Notes under the pieces: generated by a model | Seen by the model: the letters and a program-made list of their open reading frames with translations, nothing else | Told to the model about the DNA's origin: nothing | The model's database searches: none | Part shown: positions 1 to 8,172 of the stretch, in pieces | Position numbering within the stretch: the stretch's first letter is position 1 | Layout: the number at the start of each line of letters is the position of its first letter | Position numbers and translations under genes: made by a program | From: Caryophanales bacterium UBA4100 | GTDB lineage: Bacteria > Bacillota > Bacilli > Paenibacillales > UBA4045 | Assembly (NCBI GenBank): GCA_002383285.1 | Contig: DFXU01000055.1 | Span: forward strand, 1-50,430 | DNA length: 50,430 nt | Direction: 5' to 3'

Positions 1-2
1 CT

Positions 3-164
3 GCTGGTAAGATGATGATGGATGAGCCATTGTTGAAGAGTATTGTGGAACCATTAGATATGGGCAAATGGGTGATCATTGGAATAGTTACTATTGGAGT
101 AATAGCTGCTGGTAGAATTAAGAAGATGAGAAGGTCGAAGTTGAATCTAGAGCTGGACGCTTAA
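3..164 (+). CDS. C-terminal fragment of an unidentified membrane protein
   Basis: An open frame enters from the left edge and stops at TAA 162-164, giving about 53 residues. The fragment has a hydrophobic stretch (WVIIGIVTIGVIAAG) followed by a basic tail (RIKKMRRSK), so it looks like a single C-terminal transmembrane helix with a positive-inside cytoplasmic end. The next gene starts about 40 bp downstream on the same strand, so the two may be cotranscribed. The start lies outside the window and I cannot assign a family. Confidence 0.55.
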   Translation, partial: AGKMMMDEPLLKSIVEPLDMGKWVIIGIVTIGVIAAGRIKKMRRSKLNLELDA

Positions 165-204
165 GGTATTGGCAGTAGCAATCGGAAAGCGTAAGGGGGA
201 TAAC

Positions 205-1176
205 ATGAAGAAGACTGTTTATTTAGCCAGACCGGTTCCATCAGAGGTGAAAGCTTATCTCGAAGAGCATTGTCATTGTATAGAGTGGCAGGGTGAGGGA
301 CGTCTTACAAGTAGTGATTTGTTCAATCTGCTATCGACCGCAGACGGTCTACTTACATCAGGTACTCTCATTAATGCTGAATTGCTTGACCATGCACCTA
401 AGCTTAAGGTCATAAGTAACATCTCTGTTGGTTATAATAATTTCGACATAGATGAGATGAGAAAAAGAGGAATTGTCGGCACTAATACACCAGGAGTATT
501 GGATGACACCGTTGCGGACTTAATTGTGGGGCTGATGCTTGCTACAGCAAGACGGATATCTGAGCTTGACCTCCTTGTTAAACAAGGCCTGTGGAAGAAA
601 GGTATGAATGAAGAGATGTTCGGCCTAGATGTTCATCACAGAACCTTGGGTATTATTGGTATGGGGCGTATTGGGGAAGCAGTTGCCAAGAGAGCTAAAT
701 TCGGCTTTGATATGGACGTGTTATATAGTAATCGTAGTCGCAATGTAGAAGCGGAGAATAAGCTTGGTGCCCGTTATTGTGCGATGGACGAGTTACTTAA
801 GCAGTCTGATTATATTGTTATCATGACACCGCTCACTAAAGAAACTGAGAAGCTGATTGGGCAAGCACAATTTGCCTTAATGAAGCCGACAGCAATATTC
901 ATTAATGCCTCTAGAGGTCAGACTGTAGATGAGTCCGCTCTAGTCGAAGCTCTTCAAGCTGGGACAATTCGAGCTGCAGGTTTAGACGTGTTCGAGGTTG
1001 AACCGATTGAGCTGGACAATCCATTGCTGAAGCTGCCCAATGTAGTATTAATGCCGCATGTTGGGTCTGCCACTACAGCAACAAGAAACGATATGGCAAT
1101 GCTTGCAGCTGAGAATTTGGTAGCTGGACTATCGGGTCAAGTGCCCCCTAATGTAGTGAGTGAGTTACGGGCATAG
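205..1176 (+). CDS. D-isomer-specific 2-hydroxyacid dehydrogenase (glyoxylate/gluconate 2-dehydrogenase-like)
   Basis: Cytoplasmic NAD(P)-dependent oxidoreductase of the D-2-hydroxyacid dehydrogenase family, which reduces 2-keto acids such as glyoxylate, hydroxypyruvate or 2-ketogluconate. The Rossmann motif GMGRIG is at residues 152-157, the NRSR segment after the second strand suggests NADP preference, and the catalytic triad is visible: Arg237 (NASRGQ), Glu266 and His285 (MPHVGSAT). At 323 residues it has the usual length. I chose ATG 205 because a GGGGGA ribosome binding site lies 6-10 bp upstream; the frame stays open further upstream without one. It lies upstream of the leuA leader but is separated from it by a clear promoter, so it is probably not in the leuA unit. 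The exact substrate cannot be read from sequence. Confidence 0.9.
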   Translation: MKKTVYLARPVPSEVKAYLEEHCHCIEWQGEGRLTSSDLFNLLSTADGLLTSGTLINAELLDHAPKLKVISNISVGYNNFDIDEMRKRGIVGTNTPGVLDDTVADLIVGLMLATARRISELDLLVKQGLWKKGMNEEMFGLDVHHRTLGIIGMGRIGEAVAKRAKFGFDMDVLYSNRSRNVEAENKLGARYCAMDELLKQSDYIVIMTPLTKETEKLIGQAQFALMKPTAIFINASRGQTVDESALVEALQAGTIRAAGLDVFEVEPIELDNPLLKLPNVVLMPHVGSATTATRNDMAMLAAENLVAGLSGQVPPNVVSELRA

Positions 1177-1233
1177 GCATTAATTTTGAGATAGCCTGTT
1201 ACATAGTATGGATAATATTAGAATAAAGGCTTA

Positions 1234-1263
1234 TTGACATCTATGGAGTAACGGTATTATAAT
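1234..1263 (+). promoter_or_regulatory. sigma-A promoter of the T-box/leuA unit
   Basis: TTGACA (1234-1239), an 18-bp spacer and TATAAT (1258-1263) give consensus -35 and -10 hexamers. They sit about 50 bp upstream of the first T-box leader. Confidence 0.8.
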
Positions 1264-1311
1264 AAGCAACACAAACACTAAGCTATTGAATATCGAATAA
1301 ACGCATTGAAC

Positions 1312-1572
1312 AGGAATTATAAGGCTATACCGGGTACAGAGAGCTGCGGTCGGTGCAACGCAGTCGAAGGTAATCCTGAACTCACCTGTGAGCGGTACAG
1401 TGGAACCCCCTAACGGGAAGTATATTGTAACGGTTGACCCCCGTGATCCGGTGTAACCTAGATGTGATCCGGAGGCATCTTCGTTACTTGAGGTGGACTT
1501 AGGTATAACTGAGTCAACAAGAGTGGTACCGCGACAGCCCGTCGTCTCTTATTGAGATGATGGGCTTTTCTG
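1312..1572 (+). ncRNA. T-box leader 1, leucine (CUC) specifier
   Basis: tRNA-sensing transcription-attenuation leader. The T-box sequence GAGTGGTACCGCG is at 1521-1533 and its TGGT is expected to pair with the tRNA acceptor end. The AG-box type segment ACAGAGAGCTGCGG lies near 1336-1349. The specifier region reads GAA-CTC-ACC with CTC at 1381-1383, predicting tRNA-Leu. The terminator stem (CAGCCCGTCGTCTC pairing with GAGATGATGGGCT) covers about 1535-1566 and runs into TTTT. Uncharged tRNA-Leu would favour the antiterminator. The leucine call rests on specifier position and on leuA being downstream. Confidence 0.88.
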
Positions 1573-1600
1573 TATTTACACATACATGAACACGATGAAC

Positions 1601-1868
1601 AGGAGTAGTACGGTTATACCGGGTACAGAGAGCTGCGGGATGGTGCGACGCAGTCGATGGTAAATCGGAAGCTCGCCTGAGAGTGGTGCGGTGGAAGCCC
1701 TGATAGGGTGTGTATATCGTAACGGTTGACCCCCGATACCAGGTGTATGCTGGATATGGATGCGCACTATATTCAGGATGCTGGAGGAGAGCTTCGTATG
1801 GAGCTAAGAAGAGTGGTACCGCGATGGCTAAGGCCTGTCGTCTCTTAATTGGGATGATGGGCCTTATT
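1601..1868 (+). ncRNA. T-box leader 2, leucine (CUC) specifier
   Basis: A second complete T-box element, clearly paralogous to the first: both share the CGGGTACAGAGAGCTGCGG block, the GTAACGGTTGACCCCCG block and the T-box GAGTGGTACCGCG (1811-1823). By alignment the specifier is again CTC (1672-1674). A terminator-like stem (AGGCCTGTCGTCTC with GGGATGATGGGCCT) lies at about 1830-1865, but its T tract is interrupted (CCTTATTTATG). leuA follows about 160 bp downstream. Two leaders in series would make leuA expression respond more steeply to leucine starvation. Confidence 0.85.
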
Positions 1869-1898
1869 TATGTTGTAAGAAGTAGTATTTCGTTATGG

Positions 1899-1921
1899 AT
1901 AGAGCGTCCAGAACGCTCTAT
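1899..1921 (+). repeat. single palindromic repeat (TAGAGCG family)
   Basis: A perfect 9-bp stem (ATAGAGCGT/ACGCTCTAT) with a 5-nt loop sits between T-box 2 and leuA. It has no T tract. Its core resembles the last repeat at 4365-4385 (TAGAGCG...CGCTCTA), so it appears to be a dispersed palindrome rather than part of the leader. Confidence 0.6.
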
Positions 1922-2029
1922 GGCAAGAGGAAACTGTAACACGTAGCGAATAAAGCGTTCAGCCCGCACTACAGCCCGCACTATAACATGCACGACAGCC
2001 CGCTCGACAAATATTAAGGAGGAATTATT

Positions 2030-3550
2030 ATGACGAACAGAAAAATTACAATATTCGATACGACACTGAGAGACGGAGAGCAAGCACCAGGATGTACACT
2101 AACTCCTGAGCAGAAGATTACAATTGCGGGGCAACTGGTGAGGCTAGGTGTGGATGTGATTGAACCGGGATTTCCAGTTTCAAGTCCAGGTGAGTTTGCT
2201 GCGGTGCAACAGATATCACGTATGTATCCACAGGTAGAGATTGTAGGCTTTGCTCGTGCTGTGAAGGGAGATATTGACGCAGCGGTGAGAGCGACCGAGG
2301 ATGCTGCAAGCCGAAGGTTACATCTATTCCTCTCATCATCGGATATCCACTTGAATCATCAGCTGCGTAAGAATCGTGCTGAGGTCATTCAGATTGCACG
2401 TGAGATGGTTGCATATGCGAAGCAATTTGTAGATCGAATTGAATATTCTGCTATGGATGCATCCCGAACTGGTACTGACTTTCTGATTGAGATGGTGGAG
2501 GCGGTGATTGCTGAGGGGGCAACGGTCATTAATTTACCAGATACGGTTGGTTATGCACTGCCAGAAGATTACGGTAACCTGTTCCGCGAAATTCGTACCG
2601 GAGCCCGAGGTGCGAATGGCGTGGCGTTTAGCGCACATTGTCACAATGATCTGGGTATGGCGGTAGCGAATAGTATTGCGGCTATACAAGCTGGGGCGAG
2701 TCAGATCGAAGTTACTGTGAATGGAGTTGGTGAGCGTACAGGTAATTGTGCGCTTGAGGAACTGGTCATGGTGTTGGAGACGCATAAACAGAAGCTGGGT
2801 GTGGAGACCGGCTTACAGCTAGGGGAAATCTATGAGACATCCAGACTGATCAGTCGATCCATGCATTTTCCTGTTGCCTTTAATAAGCCTGTTGTCGGTC
2901 GTAATGCCTTTCAGCATGAATCCGGTATCCATCAGGATGGCCTCCTTAAGAATCGTAGCACATATGAGATCATGGATCCTGAGAAGCTTGGGATCTCACG
3001 CAGTATGATCGTGCTAGGCAAGCATTCCGGTCGGCATGCAATCAAACACCGTGCGGATCACTTTGGAATTGTGCTGAATGATCAAGAGCTGGATTCAGTA
3101 TATATCCGATTTAAAGAGGTCGCCGATGAGCATAAGATTGTTACGGATTATCAGCTTCTTAAGATCATCGGCTCCTCGCGTAATGAAGCGGTGGAAACCT
3201 ATTCACTGATTGACCTACAAGTTACTGCGGGTACGAGAGAGGAGTACACCGCAACTGCAACAATATTCGATAATCGACTAGGTGTGGAATTGTTCTGCTC
3301 TGGTGTAGGCGAGGGTCCGCTCGGAGCCGCAATCTCCAGTATCAAGCAAGCAGTATCTGCGGATGTGGAATTTGAGGACCTCGAGCTACACTCACTATCT
3401 TCCGGAGAATCAGCACACGGTGAAGCGGTCGTCACGATTAATCGGAATGGCATCAGCTATCGAGGCTCAGCGATGCACAAGGACATTGTCCTAGCTGCGG
3501 CTCATGCATACTTGTCGGCATGTAATCAAGCTGTACGTGATATGAGCTGA
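2030..3550 (+). CDS. leuA: 2-isopropylmalate synthase
   Basis: First committed enzyme of leucine synthesis: condenses acetyl-CoA with 2-ketoisovalerate to 2-isopropylmalate. The N-terminal HMGL-like TIM barrel starts with FDTTLRDGEQAPG (Asp10, Arg14, Asp15) and has the metal-binding HCHNDLG (His203, His205) and the NGVGERTGN glycine loop. A linker with the GRNAFQHESGIHQDG motif leads to a C-terminal LeuA regulatory domain from about residue 390. The 506-residue length fits bacterial LeuA. ATG 2030 has AAGGAGG at 2016-2022. It stands alone here, without ilv or leuBCD neighbours. Control is by the tandem T-boxes upstream, and leucine feedback on the C-terminal domain is expected from the family. 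Citramalate synthase is the main alternative but is less likely given the Leu specifiers. Confidence 0.93.
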   Translation: MTNRKITIFDTTLRDGEQAPGCTLTPEQKITIAGQLVRLGVDVIEPGFPVSSPGEFAAVQQISRMYPQVEIVGFARAVKGDIDAAVRATEDAASRRLHLFLSSSDIHLNHQLRKNRAEVIQIAREMVAYAKQFVDRIEYSAMDASRTGTDFLIEMVEAVIAEGATVINLPDTVGYALPEDYGNLFREIRTGARGANGVAFSAHCHNDLGMAVANSIAAIQAGASQIEVTVNGVGERTGNCALEELVMVLETHKQKLGVETGLQLGEIYETSRLISRSMHFPVAFNKPVVGRNAFQHESGIHQDGLLKNRSTYEIMDPEKLGISRSMIVLGKHSGRHAIKHRADHFGIVLNDQELDSVYIRFKEVADEHKIVTDYQLLKIIGSSRNEAVETYSLIDLQVTAGTREEYTATATIFDNRLGVELFCSGVGEGPLGAAISSIKQAVSADVEFEDLELHSLSSGESAHGEAVVTINRNGISYRGSAMHKDIVLAAAHAYLSACNQAVRDMS

Positions 3551-3623
3551 ATACTAAATTTTGGGGACGTATCGGATTGTTAGAGTAATTGAGTTACACA
3601 TGTATAGTTTTTTTAAATATCAA

Positions 3624-3662
3624 AGGCGATCTCTCGGGTTAATTAAACCTTTGAGATCGCCT
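3624..3662. repeat. stem-loop between leuA and the coiled-coil gene
   Basis: AGGCGATCTC pairs with GAGATCGCCT, and GGTT/AACC pairs inside the loop. No clear T tract follows on either strand, so it is an imperfect bidirectional terminator at best. It lies between convergent genes. Confidence 0.5.
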
Positions 3663-3685
3663 CATAGTAGGAGTGTAATCTAGGA

Positions 3686-4045
3686 TTAAATTCTCTTCTT
3701 TAACATAAATATATCTTTATCATGCTCAAAAAATTTGGATTTAAGATACTCCATGTCAGTATCCAATTTATCAAAGCGAGTGTTTACCTCTTCAAACCTC
3801 GAGTTCATTTCGGTTCGAACATCGTCGATCTTAGCAGTTAATTCGGTTCGAACATCGTCGATCTTAGCAGTTAATTCGGTTCGAACATCGTCGATCTTAG
3901 CGGTTAATTCGGTCCGAACATCGTCGATCTTAGCAGTTAATTCGGTTCGAACATCATCGATCTTTTCAATTAAATGTGATTTTAAATCTTCACTACTCTC
4001 TGTTATTGCCTGTGTAATCATACGGAACATCTCGATATTGTCCAT
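3686..4045 (-). CDS. hendecad-repeat coiled-coil protein, unknown function
   Basis: A protein of 119 residues dominated by an 11-residue repeat, TAKIDDVRTEL, present about five times in tandem and followed by degenerate copies (NSRFEEVNTRFDKLDTDMEYLK). Eleven-residue periodicity with hydrophobic positions at fixed spacing indicates a long right-handed or nearly straight coiled coil. There is no signal peptide or membrane segment. I chose ATG 4045 because GGGAGG lies 10 bp upstream; the in-frame TTG three codons earlier abuts the Shine-Dalgarno. The repeat is near-perfect at DNA level (33-bp units), implying recent unit duplication and likely copy-number variation. The role is unknown. Confidence 0.7.
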   Translation of the reverse strand: MDNIEMFRMITQAITESSEDLKSHLIEKIDDVRTELTAKIDDVRTELTAKIDDVRTELTAKIDDVRTELTAKIDDVRTEMNSRFEEVNTRFDKLDTDMEYLKSKFFEHDKDIFMLKKRI

Positions 4046-4145
4046 AAATAGCAATCCTCCCTTGAATGGTAGTCCTTACAGACCTTGGATTCCCATGCGG
4101 AGTCCGACACGGGGCTTGGTCGGTGGCTGTTTCAGGGATATGATA

Positions 4146-4174
4146 ATTATAAGCTTTATACGGGATATGGACAA
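4146..4174 (-). promoter_or_regulatory. promoter for the coiled-coil gene
   Basis: Reading the minus strand: TTGTCC (4174-4169), 17-bp spacer, TATAAT (4151-4146). It lies about 100 bp upstream of ATG 4045. Confidence 0.6.
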
Positions 4175-4210
4175 GGGATTTGCATATGTAAATTGATGAA
4201 AATGCGACGA

Positions 4211-4385
4211 AGAGCCTCTACAGAGTGAGCTTGGAGCAGAAGAGGGAGCAAGTATGAATAGAGTACCAAAAAGCCTCTACAGAGTGAACTAGGAGCAAAT
4301 GAGTGTGAATAGAGTACCAAAGAGCCTCTACCTACAGAGTGAAATTGGAGCAGATGAGTGTGAATAGAGCGGCCAAACCGCTCTA
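4211..4385. repeat. array of about three palindrome-spacer repeats
   Basis: Units of roughly 50-60 bp, each with a TAGAG...CCAAA...CTCTA palindrome followed by a semi-conserved spacer containing ACAGAGTGA, GGAGCA and GAGTGTGAA. The last unit ends in the perfect palindrome TAGAGCGG/CCGCTCTA at 4365-4385. The array fills most of the 360-bp gap between the coiled-coil gene and the receiver-STAS gene and resembles the array at 33954-34203. The rest of the gap holds the coiled-coil promoter and nothing else I can identify. Confidence 0.7.
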
Positions 4386-4405
4386 ATTAATAGGCTGAAA
4401 CAAGA

Positions 4406-5146
4406 TTAAAGGATCGTCTGAGCAACCTCGGTATAAATGCGATCAAAGGCATTCTTGTTCTTCAGATACATGATTAGCTCCAAGTCGCCGCTCACAATTC
4501 TGCATACGCCACCTGCTTGCTCAATGTCTTGGTAGAATCGTTGGATTCCCGCGAGAATGTCGTCTTGAATGGAGGTCATATTCTTAAATTCGAAGATGAG
4601 CTTCAATGGTTTAATGAATAGAAACCCTTGGATAGCTAACTCTAAGTCCTTAAGGGTAGCGGGTGTAATAGTGGATTGAATGCTTACTATGAATATGCCA
4701 TTCTTATTCTCAATGTTGAATGGGGTTGGACCAGATTTGGACTTATGGGATTTCTCAGAAGTAAGATTCTGATCTGCGGGCGGGCTAATTTGTAGAACAC
4801 TGTTAATGGTGGAGAGTATCTTCTCAATCGTGATGGGCTTCAAGATATAGTGCTTCGCGCCACTCTGAATGGCTTCGAACACCATGTTCTTCTGGTCGAG
4901 TGCGCTGATCATGACGATATTCGCTTGTGGATACTTGGCAATGATTTTCTTCACTGAGTCAATTCCGTTCATAAGGGGCATAGTGATATCCATTGTTACT
5001 AAGTCTGGTAGGTGCTTCTCATATTCACTGAAGGCTTGCATACCATCAGATGCCTCAGCAACCACATTATGGCCAGCCTGCTGTAACAATATTCTCAAGT
5101 TTCTTCTCATTAGAATTGAATCATCAACGATTAATATGTTGGACAT
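4406..5146 (-). CDS. response regulator: CheY-like receiver plus STAS-like output domain (second of the operon)
   Basis: Residues 1-120 form a receiver domain: acidic pocket Asp8/Asp9, phosphoacceptor Asp53 (TMDITMP), Ser81, Lys103 (ILKPIT). A charged linker (about 121-143) leads to residues 145-246, which read like a STAS fold: strand IFIVSIQ, helix, strand LKLIFEFKNMTSIQ, helix, GGVCRIV, LKNKNAFDRIY. The usual phosphorylatable Ser of anti-anti-sigma STAS domains is replaced by Asp195-Asp196 (SIQDDIL). There is no DNA-binding domain, so output is probably protein-protein. It is a paralogue of the gene at 9242-10012 and last in the operon, 59 bp after the kinase, with its own strong AGGAGG. 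The kinase next door is the obvious phosphodonor. Confidence 0.85.
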   Translation of the reverse strand: MSNILIVDDSILMRRNLRILLQQAGHNVVAEASDGMQAFSEYEKHLPDLVTMDITMPLMNGIDSVKKIIAKYPQANIVMISALDQKNMVFEAIQSGAKHYILKPITIEKILSTINSVLQISPPADQNLTSEKSHKSKSGPTPFNIENKNGIFIVSIQSTITPATLKDLELAIQGFLFIKPLKLIFEFKNMTSIQDDILAGIQRFYQDIEQAGGVCRIVSGDLELIMYLKNKNAFDRIYTEVAQTIL

Positions 5147-5205
5147 GGGAAACCTCCTATTAAATCTAGCGCTAAAGTTTAAGAAGTAATTGTCGATTAA
5201 TTTGT

Positions 5206-8172
5206 CTAACTTTTGTTAGATATAATAAAGCACACGCTCATACCACCATCAGCTGAACGCATATCGCAGCGCCATATATCGGACTGGGCATATCGCACGA
5301 AGGCATTCTCAGTGAAGAAGGTAATTGGTGGATCCATGAGAATATACTCCTCATAGCTGTCGAAGGTTCTCATCGAATTGCCTAGTATGATATTGGCAGA
5401 TTCAGCTAAGCTGTCCTCGATATATGGTATGATTTCGTCATCTGAGACTTCCTCGAATAGAAATCGCTTTACAATAGAGAGGGATAATGATTGATCGATA
5501 GTTAAGATAAATGTACCCTCGAGTGCCCCCCGCACATTAACGAAGGTCGTAACCTTACTCAGCTCAAGCTTGTCCACGGGGAGTAGCTCGAACGTGGATA
5601 GAGGCTGGAATTCTAACTGTAGGTGCTCATGAAAGTAAGCTCTCGTCTTCTCAACAATTGGCTCGAGTACAGCTGGAAATTCCAATGGTGGGAAATCGTG
5701 AATTTCCTCATAAGGCAGCTCGATACGGAACGTTGTACCTTGCCCTGCATCTGTGAATACCTGGATGGTTCCACCCAGTTTTGTTACCTCAGCGCGAACT
5801 GAGGATAGACCCATTCCACGACCAGAGATGTCGGTTACTTGTGATTTGGTAGAGAAATCAGGATGGAAGATCAATGATAATAATGAATCGGATGTCTGCA
5901 ACAGTAATTCTTCTTTCGTAAGCAATCCTTGCTCTAATGCTTTATTCTGAACTCGATCTAGATCGACCCCTGATCCATCATCCGAAACCTGAATCACAAT
6001 GGTACCTTGCTCTAGCGCAAGTTTGAATTGCACAGCTCCAAATTCTTCTTTACTCTGTGTGACGCGTTCATCAATGGGTTCGATGCCATGATCAACTATA
6101 TTGCGGAACAGATGTGTAAGCGAACGGCTGAAATCATAATACTTGGATGTATCCGCTAAGAAGTCCTCACCTTCCACATGGAAAGGGGTAATGCCCTTCT
6201 CGAAGCGTTCAGCTAACTCTGCGACATATTCGGGATATGACTGGAGTAACTCCTTGAATGATTTGTAGCGTAGTCTGCGTATTTCTGGAAGCAGCAAACG
6301 ATACTCGGCAGGTGAGAGCACAGCCAGCATCTTCTTCTCAATATCGAGCAGCCGTGACTTATCCACAAGCAATACATCCTGCTGCTGGAAGAAGGCCTCA
6401 CCGAGATATTGCTTCAATATGCTTAAGTCTTCATCTAACCAGGCTTCCAGCTTGAGCCCATTCACCCAGTGGATGAGTTCCTCCTTGCTCATAAAGCTAG
6501 TATCTCTGAGCATCTGTGCGATGCGGTTCTCGACTTCATGTAATTTACGGACAATATGGATTAACCCAATCTGGGCGAAATTCCCTTTGTACGTATGGAG
6601 CTCTCGATATAGCTCGATCAATTTTTCTTTTACCGTCGCCTTATTCTCCTCTAGTCGCTCGCCAAGCTCTTCGATACAGAATCGTCGATAATCGCCTGCA
6701 CACTCTACATAATCGTTATAGTGGCTAACCACATGAACGACCATATTCAGAATATTCCTCTCTTCGTTCATCATATGCTGCAGCTTACGAGTTTCGGTAA
6801 TATCAGTAAGGATGATCATCATGACCGTATCGTGGGCTTGATCATTACCTTGAGTTCTAGTAAGATCACGAATTAATTTATATTCAATATGTAGGATCTT
6901 ATGGTCTCGCTCAATTTCTTCTGGTAGTAAAGGAATGTAGATCGAACGTTTGAACTCATCCTTCTCCTCGAAAATTCGACTGAATATGTTCGTTAGAAAC
7001 TTCTCTTGATCCTCGTCACCGAAGGATAACACGTTGGGAATAGTTAGACCAACAAACTCACAATAGAACATCCGATTGCATTCTTGGCTATAATGCTCAT
7101 CGATGATCAGGTCAGCACCGAAGGTAAGGAAGCCTTGTCCAGCATTATCTAAGAGATTTCGGAGTGACCGTTCTCTATTCTCGAGTGCTAGTTGTGCCGC
7201 TTCTATCATTTCCTTGGATCGAATCAGCTCATCATTCTGAGCTTCTAATTCCTCATATTGTTCATCTACCGTGTCCTTCTGGTGCTGGAGCAGCTCGGTA
7301 TAATCCCTCATCGTCTGTAGAATTTGGGTATTGGAATTCGTAATCGACTCGATCTCTCGTAAAGGACGCTTCACCTGGAGCAACTGAGACTCAATGGTTG
7401 TAGCGTAATCCCCCTCTGCTAAGGCTCGGAAATTACTTTCTAGCTGATTGAGTGGTTTAATAAGCGGCAATGTGAATAATTTGCTGAATATTGCATTCAT
7501 AATGAGCGATAGAACAATAAGTATGATGAAGATAATAACCAGCATGGCTATGAAGAAGGCAGCTACCTCTGGGACGAAGCCTACGTAAACCTTACCTACC
7601 TCCACGCCCTCTTGATCTAAGAGAGGCTTGGTAGATTCAATCGTATATAGCTCGAATAATGCTCCAATCGGTCCATTCATGACCATATTACCGCTATCCT
7701 GCGGCTTATTCGAATAGACAATCTCATTATCCAGCTCAATGGATACATAGACGAGCTTAGCTGGAATTTCATGGCCATTCTCAGAATGAACAACCTCAAA
7801 GCCGGACATTGCTAATAGGGGAAAATAGTACTCTACCTTCGATATCTCCTCGATATGCTGCTTCCATGCAGTAGCTTGCTCAGCATTCGGATCGAATTCA
7901 TGCAGGTTGGCAATTGCCTGTTCTTGTAAAAAATAAGATTTGTTCATGTCTGAAGCAATGGATCCACTGATAAAATTAGTTGAGAGAATAAGAACAGGCT
8001 TAAAGGCAAAAGCAAGAATGAGCACGATGATGATGCCGAAAAAAGACACATTAATGATCGAGGATAGCATGAAGGAGCGATAGATTCTTTTTTTAAGCGT
8101 TCGGCGGTTTTTTCTCACCTTAAGTGGTTTTGATGGTTTGGATGACTTAGAATGTATGGGCTCTGTAGTCAT
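5206..8172 (-). CDS. membrane-anchored CheA-like histidine kinase with PAS, Hpt, HATPase and C-terminal CheX-type phosphatase domain
   Basis: A 988-residue multidomain signalling protein. A basic N-terminus precedes TM1 (about 36-63). An extracytoplasmic sensor of about 140 residues leads to TM2 (about 205-230). Then come a HAMP-like segment (about 231-290), a coiled coil (about 290-335) and a PAS domain (about 336-460, ending in the PAC-like ILTDITETRKLQ). The Hpt-type helical domain carries His526 in LHTYKGNFAQIGL. The CheA-type ATPase has N-box FRNIVDHGIE (689-698), DDGSG (731-735) and GRGMGL (784-789). Residues 825-985 look CheX-like, with the phosphatase signature D920-x3-E924-x2-N927-x21-P949. 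No CheW-binding P5 domain is visible. The start overlaps the cyclase stop (ATGA), with GGGAGGTG 7 bp upstream. Its likely partners are the two receiver proteins of this operon. Confidence 0.87.
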   Translation of the reverse strand: MTTEPIHSKSSKPSKPLKVRKNRRTLKKRIYRSFMLSSIINVSFFGIIIVLILAFAFKPVLILSTNFISGSIASDMNKSYFLQEQAIANLHEFDPNAEQATAWKQHIEEISKVEYYFPLLAMSGFEVVHSENGHEIPAKLVYVSIELDNEIVYSNKPQDSGNMVMNGPIGALFELYTIESTKPLLDQEGVEVGKVYVGFVPEVAAFFIAMLVIIFIILIVLSLIMNAIFSKLFTLPLIKPLNQLESNFRALAEGDYATTIESQLLQVKRPLREIESITNSNTQILQTMRDYTELLQHQKDTVDEQYEELEAQNDELIRSKEMIEAAQLALENRERSLRNLLDNAGQGFLTFGADLIIDEHYSQECNRMFYCEFVGLTIPNVLSFGDEDQEKFLTNIFSRIFEEKDEFKRSIYIPLLPEEIERDHKILHIEYKLIRDLTRTQGNDQAHDTVMMIILTDITETRKLQHMMNEERNILNMVVHVVSHYNDYVECAGDYRRFCIEELGERLEENKATVKEKLIELYRELHTYKGNFAQIGLIHIVRKLHEVENRIAQMLRDTSFMSKEELIHWVNGLKLEAWLDEDLSILKQYLGEAFFQQQDVLLVDKSRLLDIEKKMLAVLSPAEYRLLLPEIRRLRYKSFKELLQSYPEYVAELAERFEKGITPFHVEGEDFLADTSKYYDFSRSLTHLFRNIVDHGIEPIDERVTQSKEEFGAVQFKLALEQGTIVIQVSDDGSGVDLDRVQNKALEQGLLTKEELLLQTSDSLLSLIFHPDFSTKSQVTDISGRGMGLSSVRAEVTKLGGTIQVFTDAGQGTTFRIELPYEEIHDFPPLEFPAVLEPIVEKTRAYFHEHLQLEFQPLSTFELLPVDKLELSKVTTFVNVRGALEGTFILTIDQSLSLSIVKRFLFEEVSDDEIIPYIEDSLAESANIILGNSMRTFDSYEEYILMDPPITFFTENAFVRYAQSDIWRCDMRSADGGMSVCFIISNKS

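Noticed and set aside
1710..1946. Short frame across T-box leader 2
   Set aside because: The DNA is fully explained by the T-box; no Shine-Dalgarno and no family.
3624..3662. Strong intrinsic terminator after leuA
   Set aside because: The stem is good but no T tract follows on either strand, so I list it only as a stem-loop.
3735..4196. Plus-strand frame across the coiled-coil gene
   Set aside because: It mirrors the 33-bp repeats of the minus-strand gene, has no ribosome binding site and gives a Ser/Val-rich repeat unlike a real protein.
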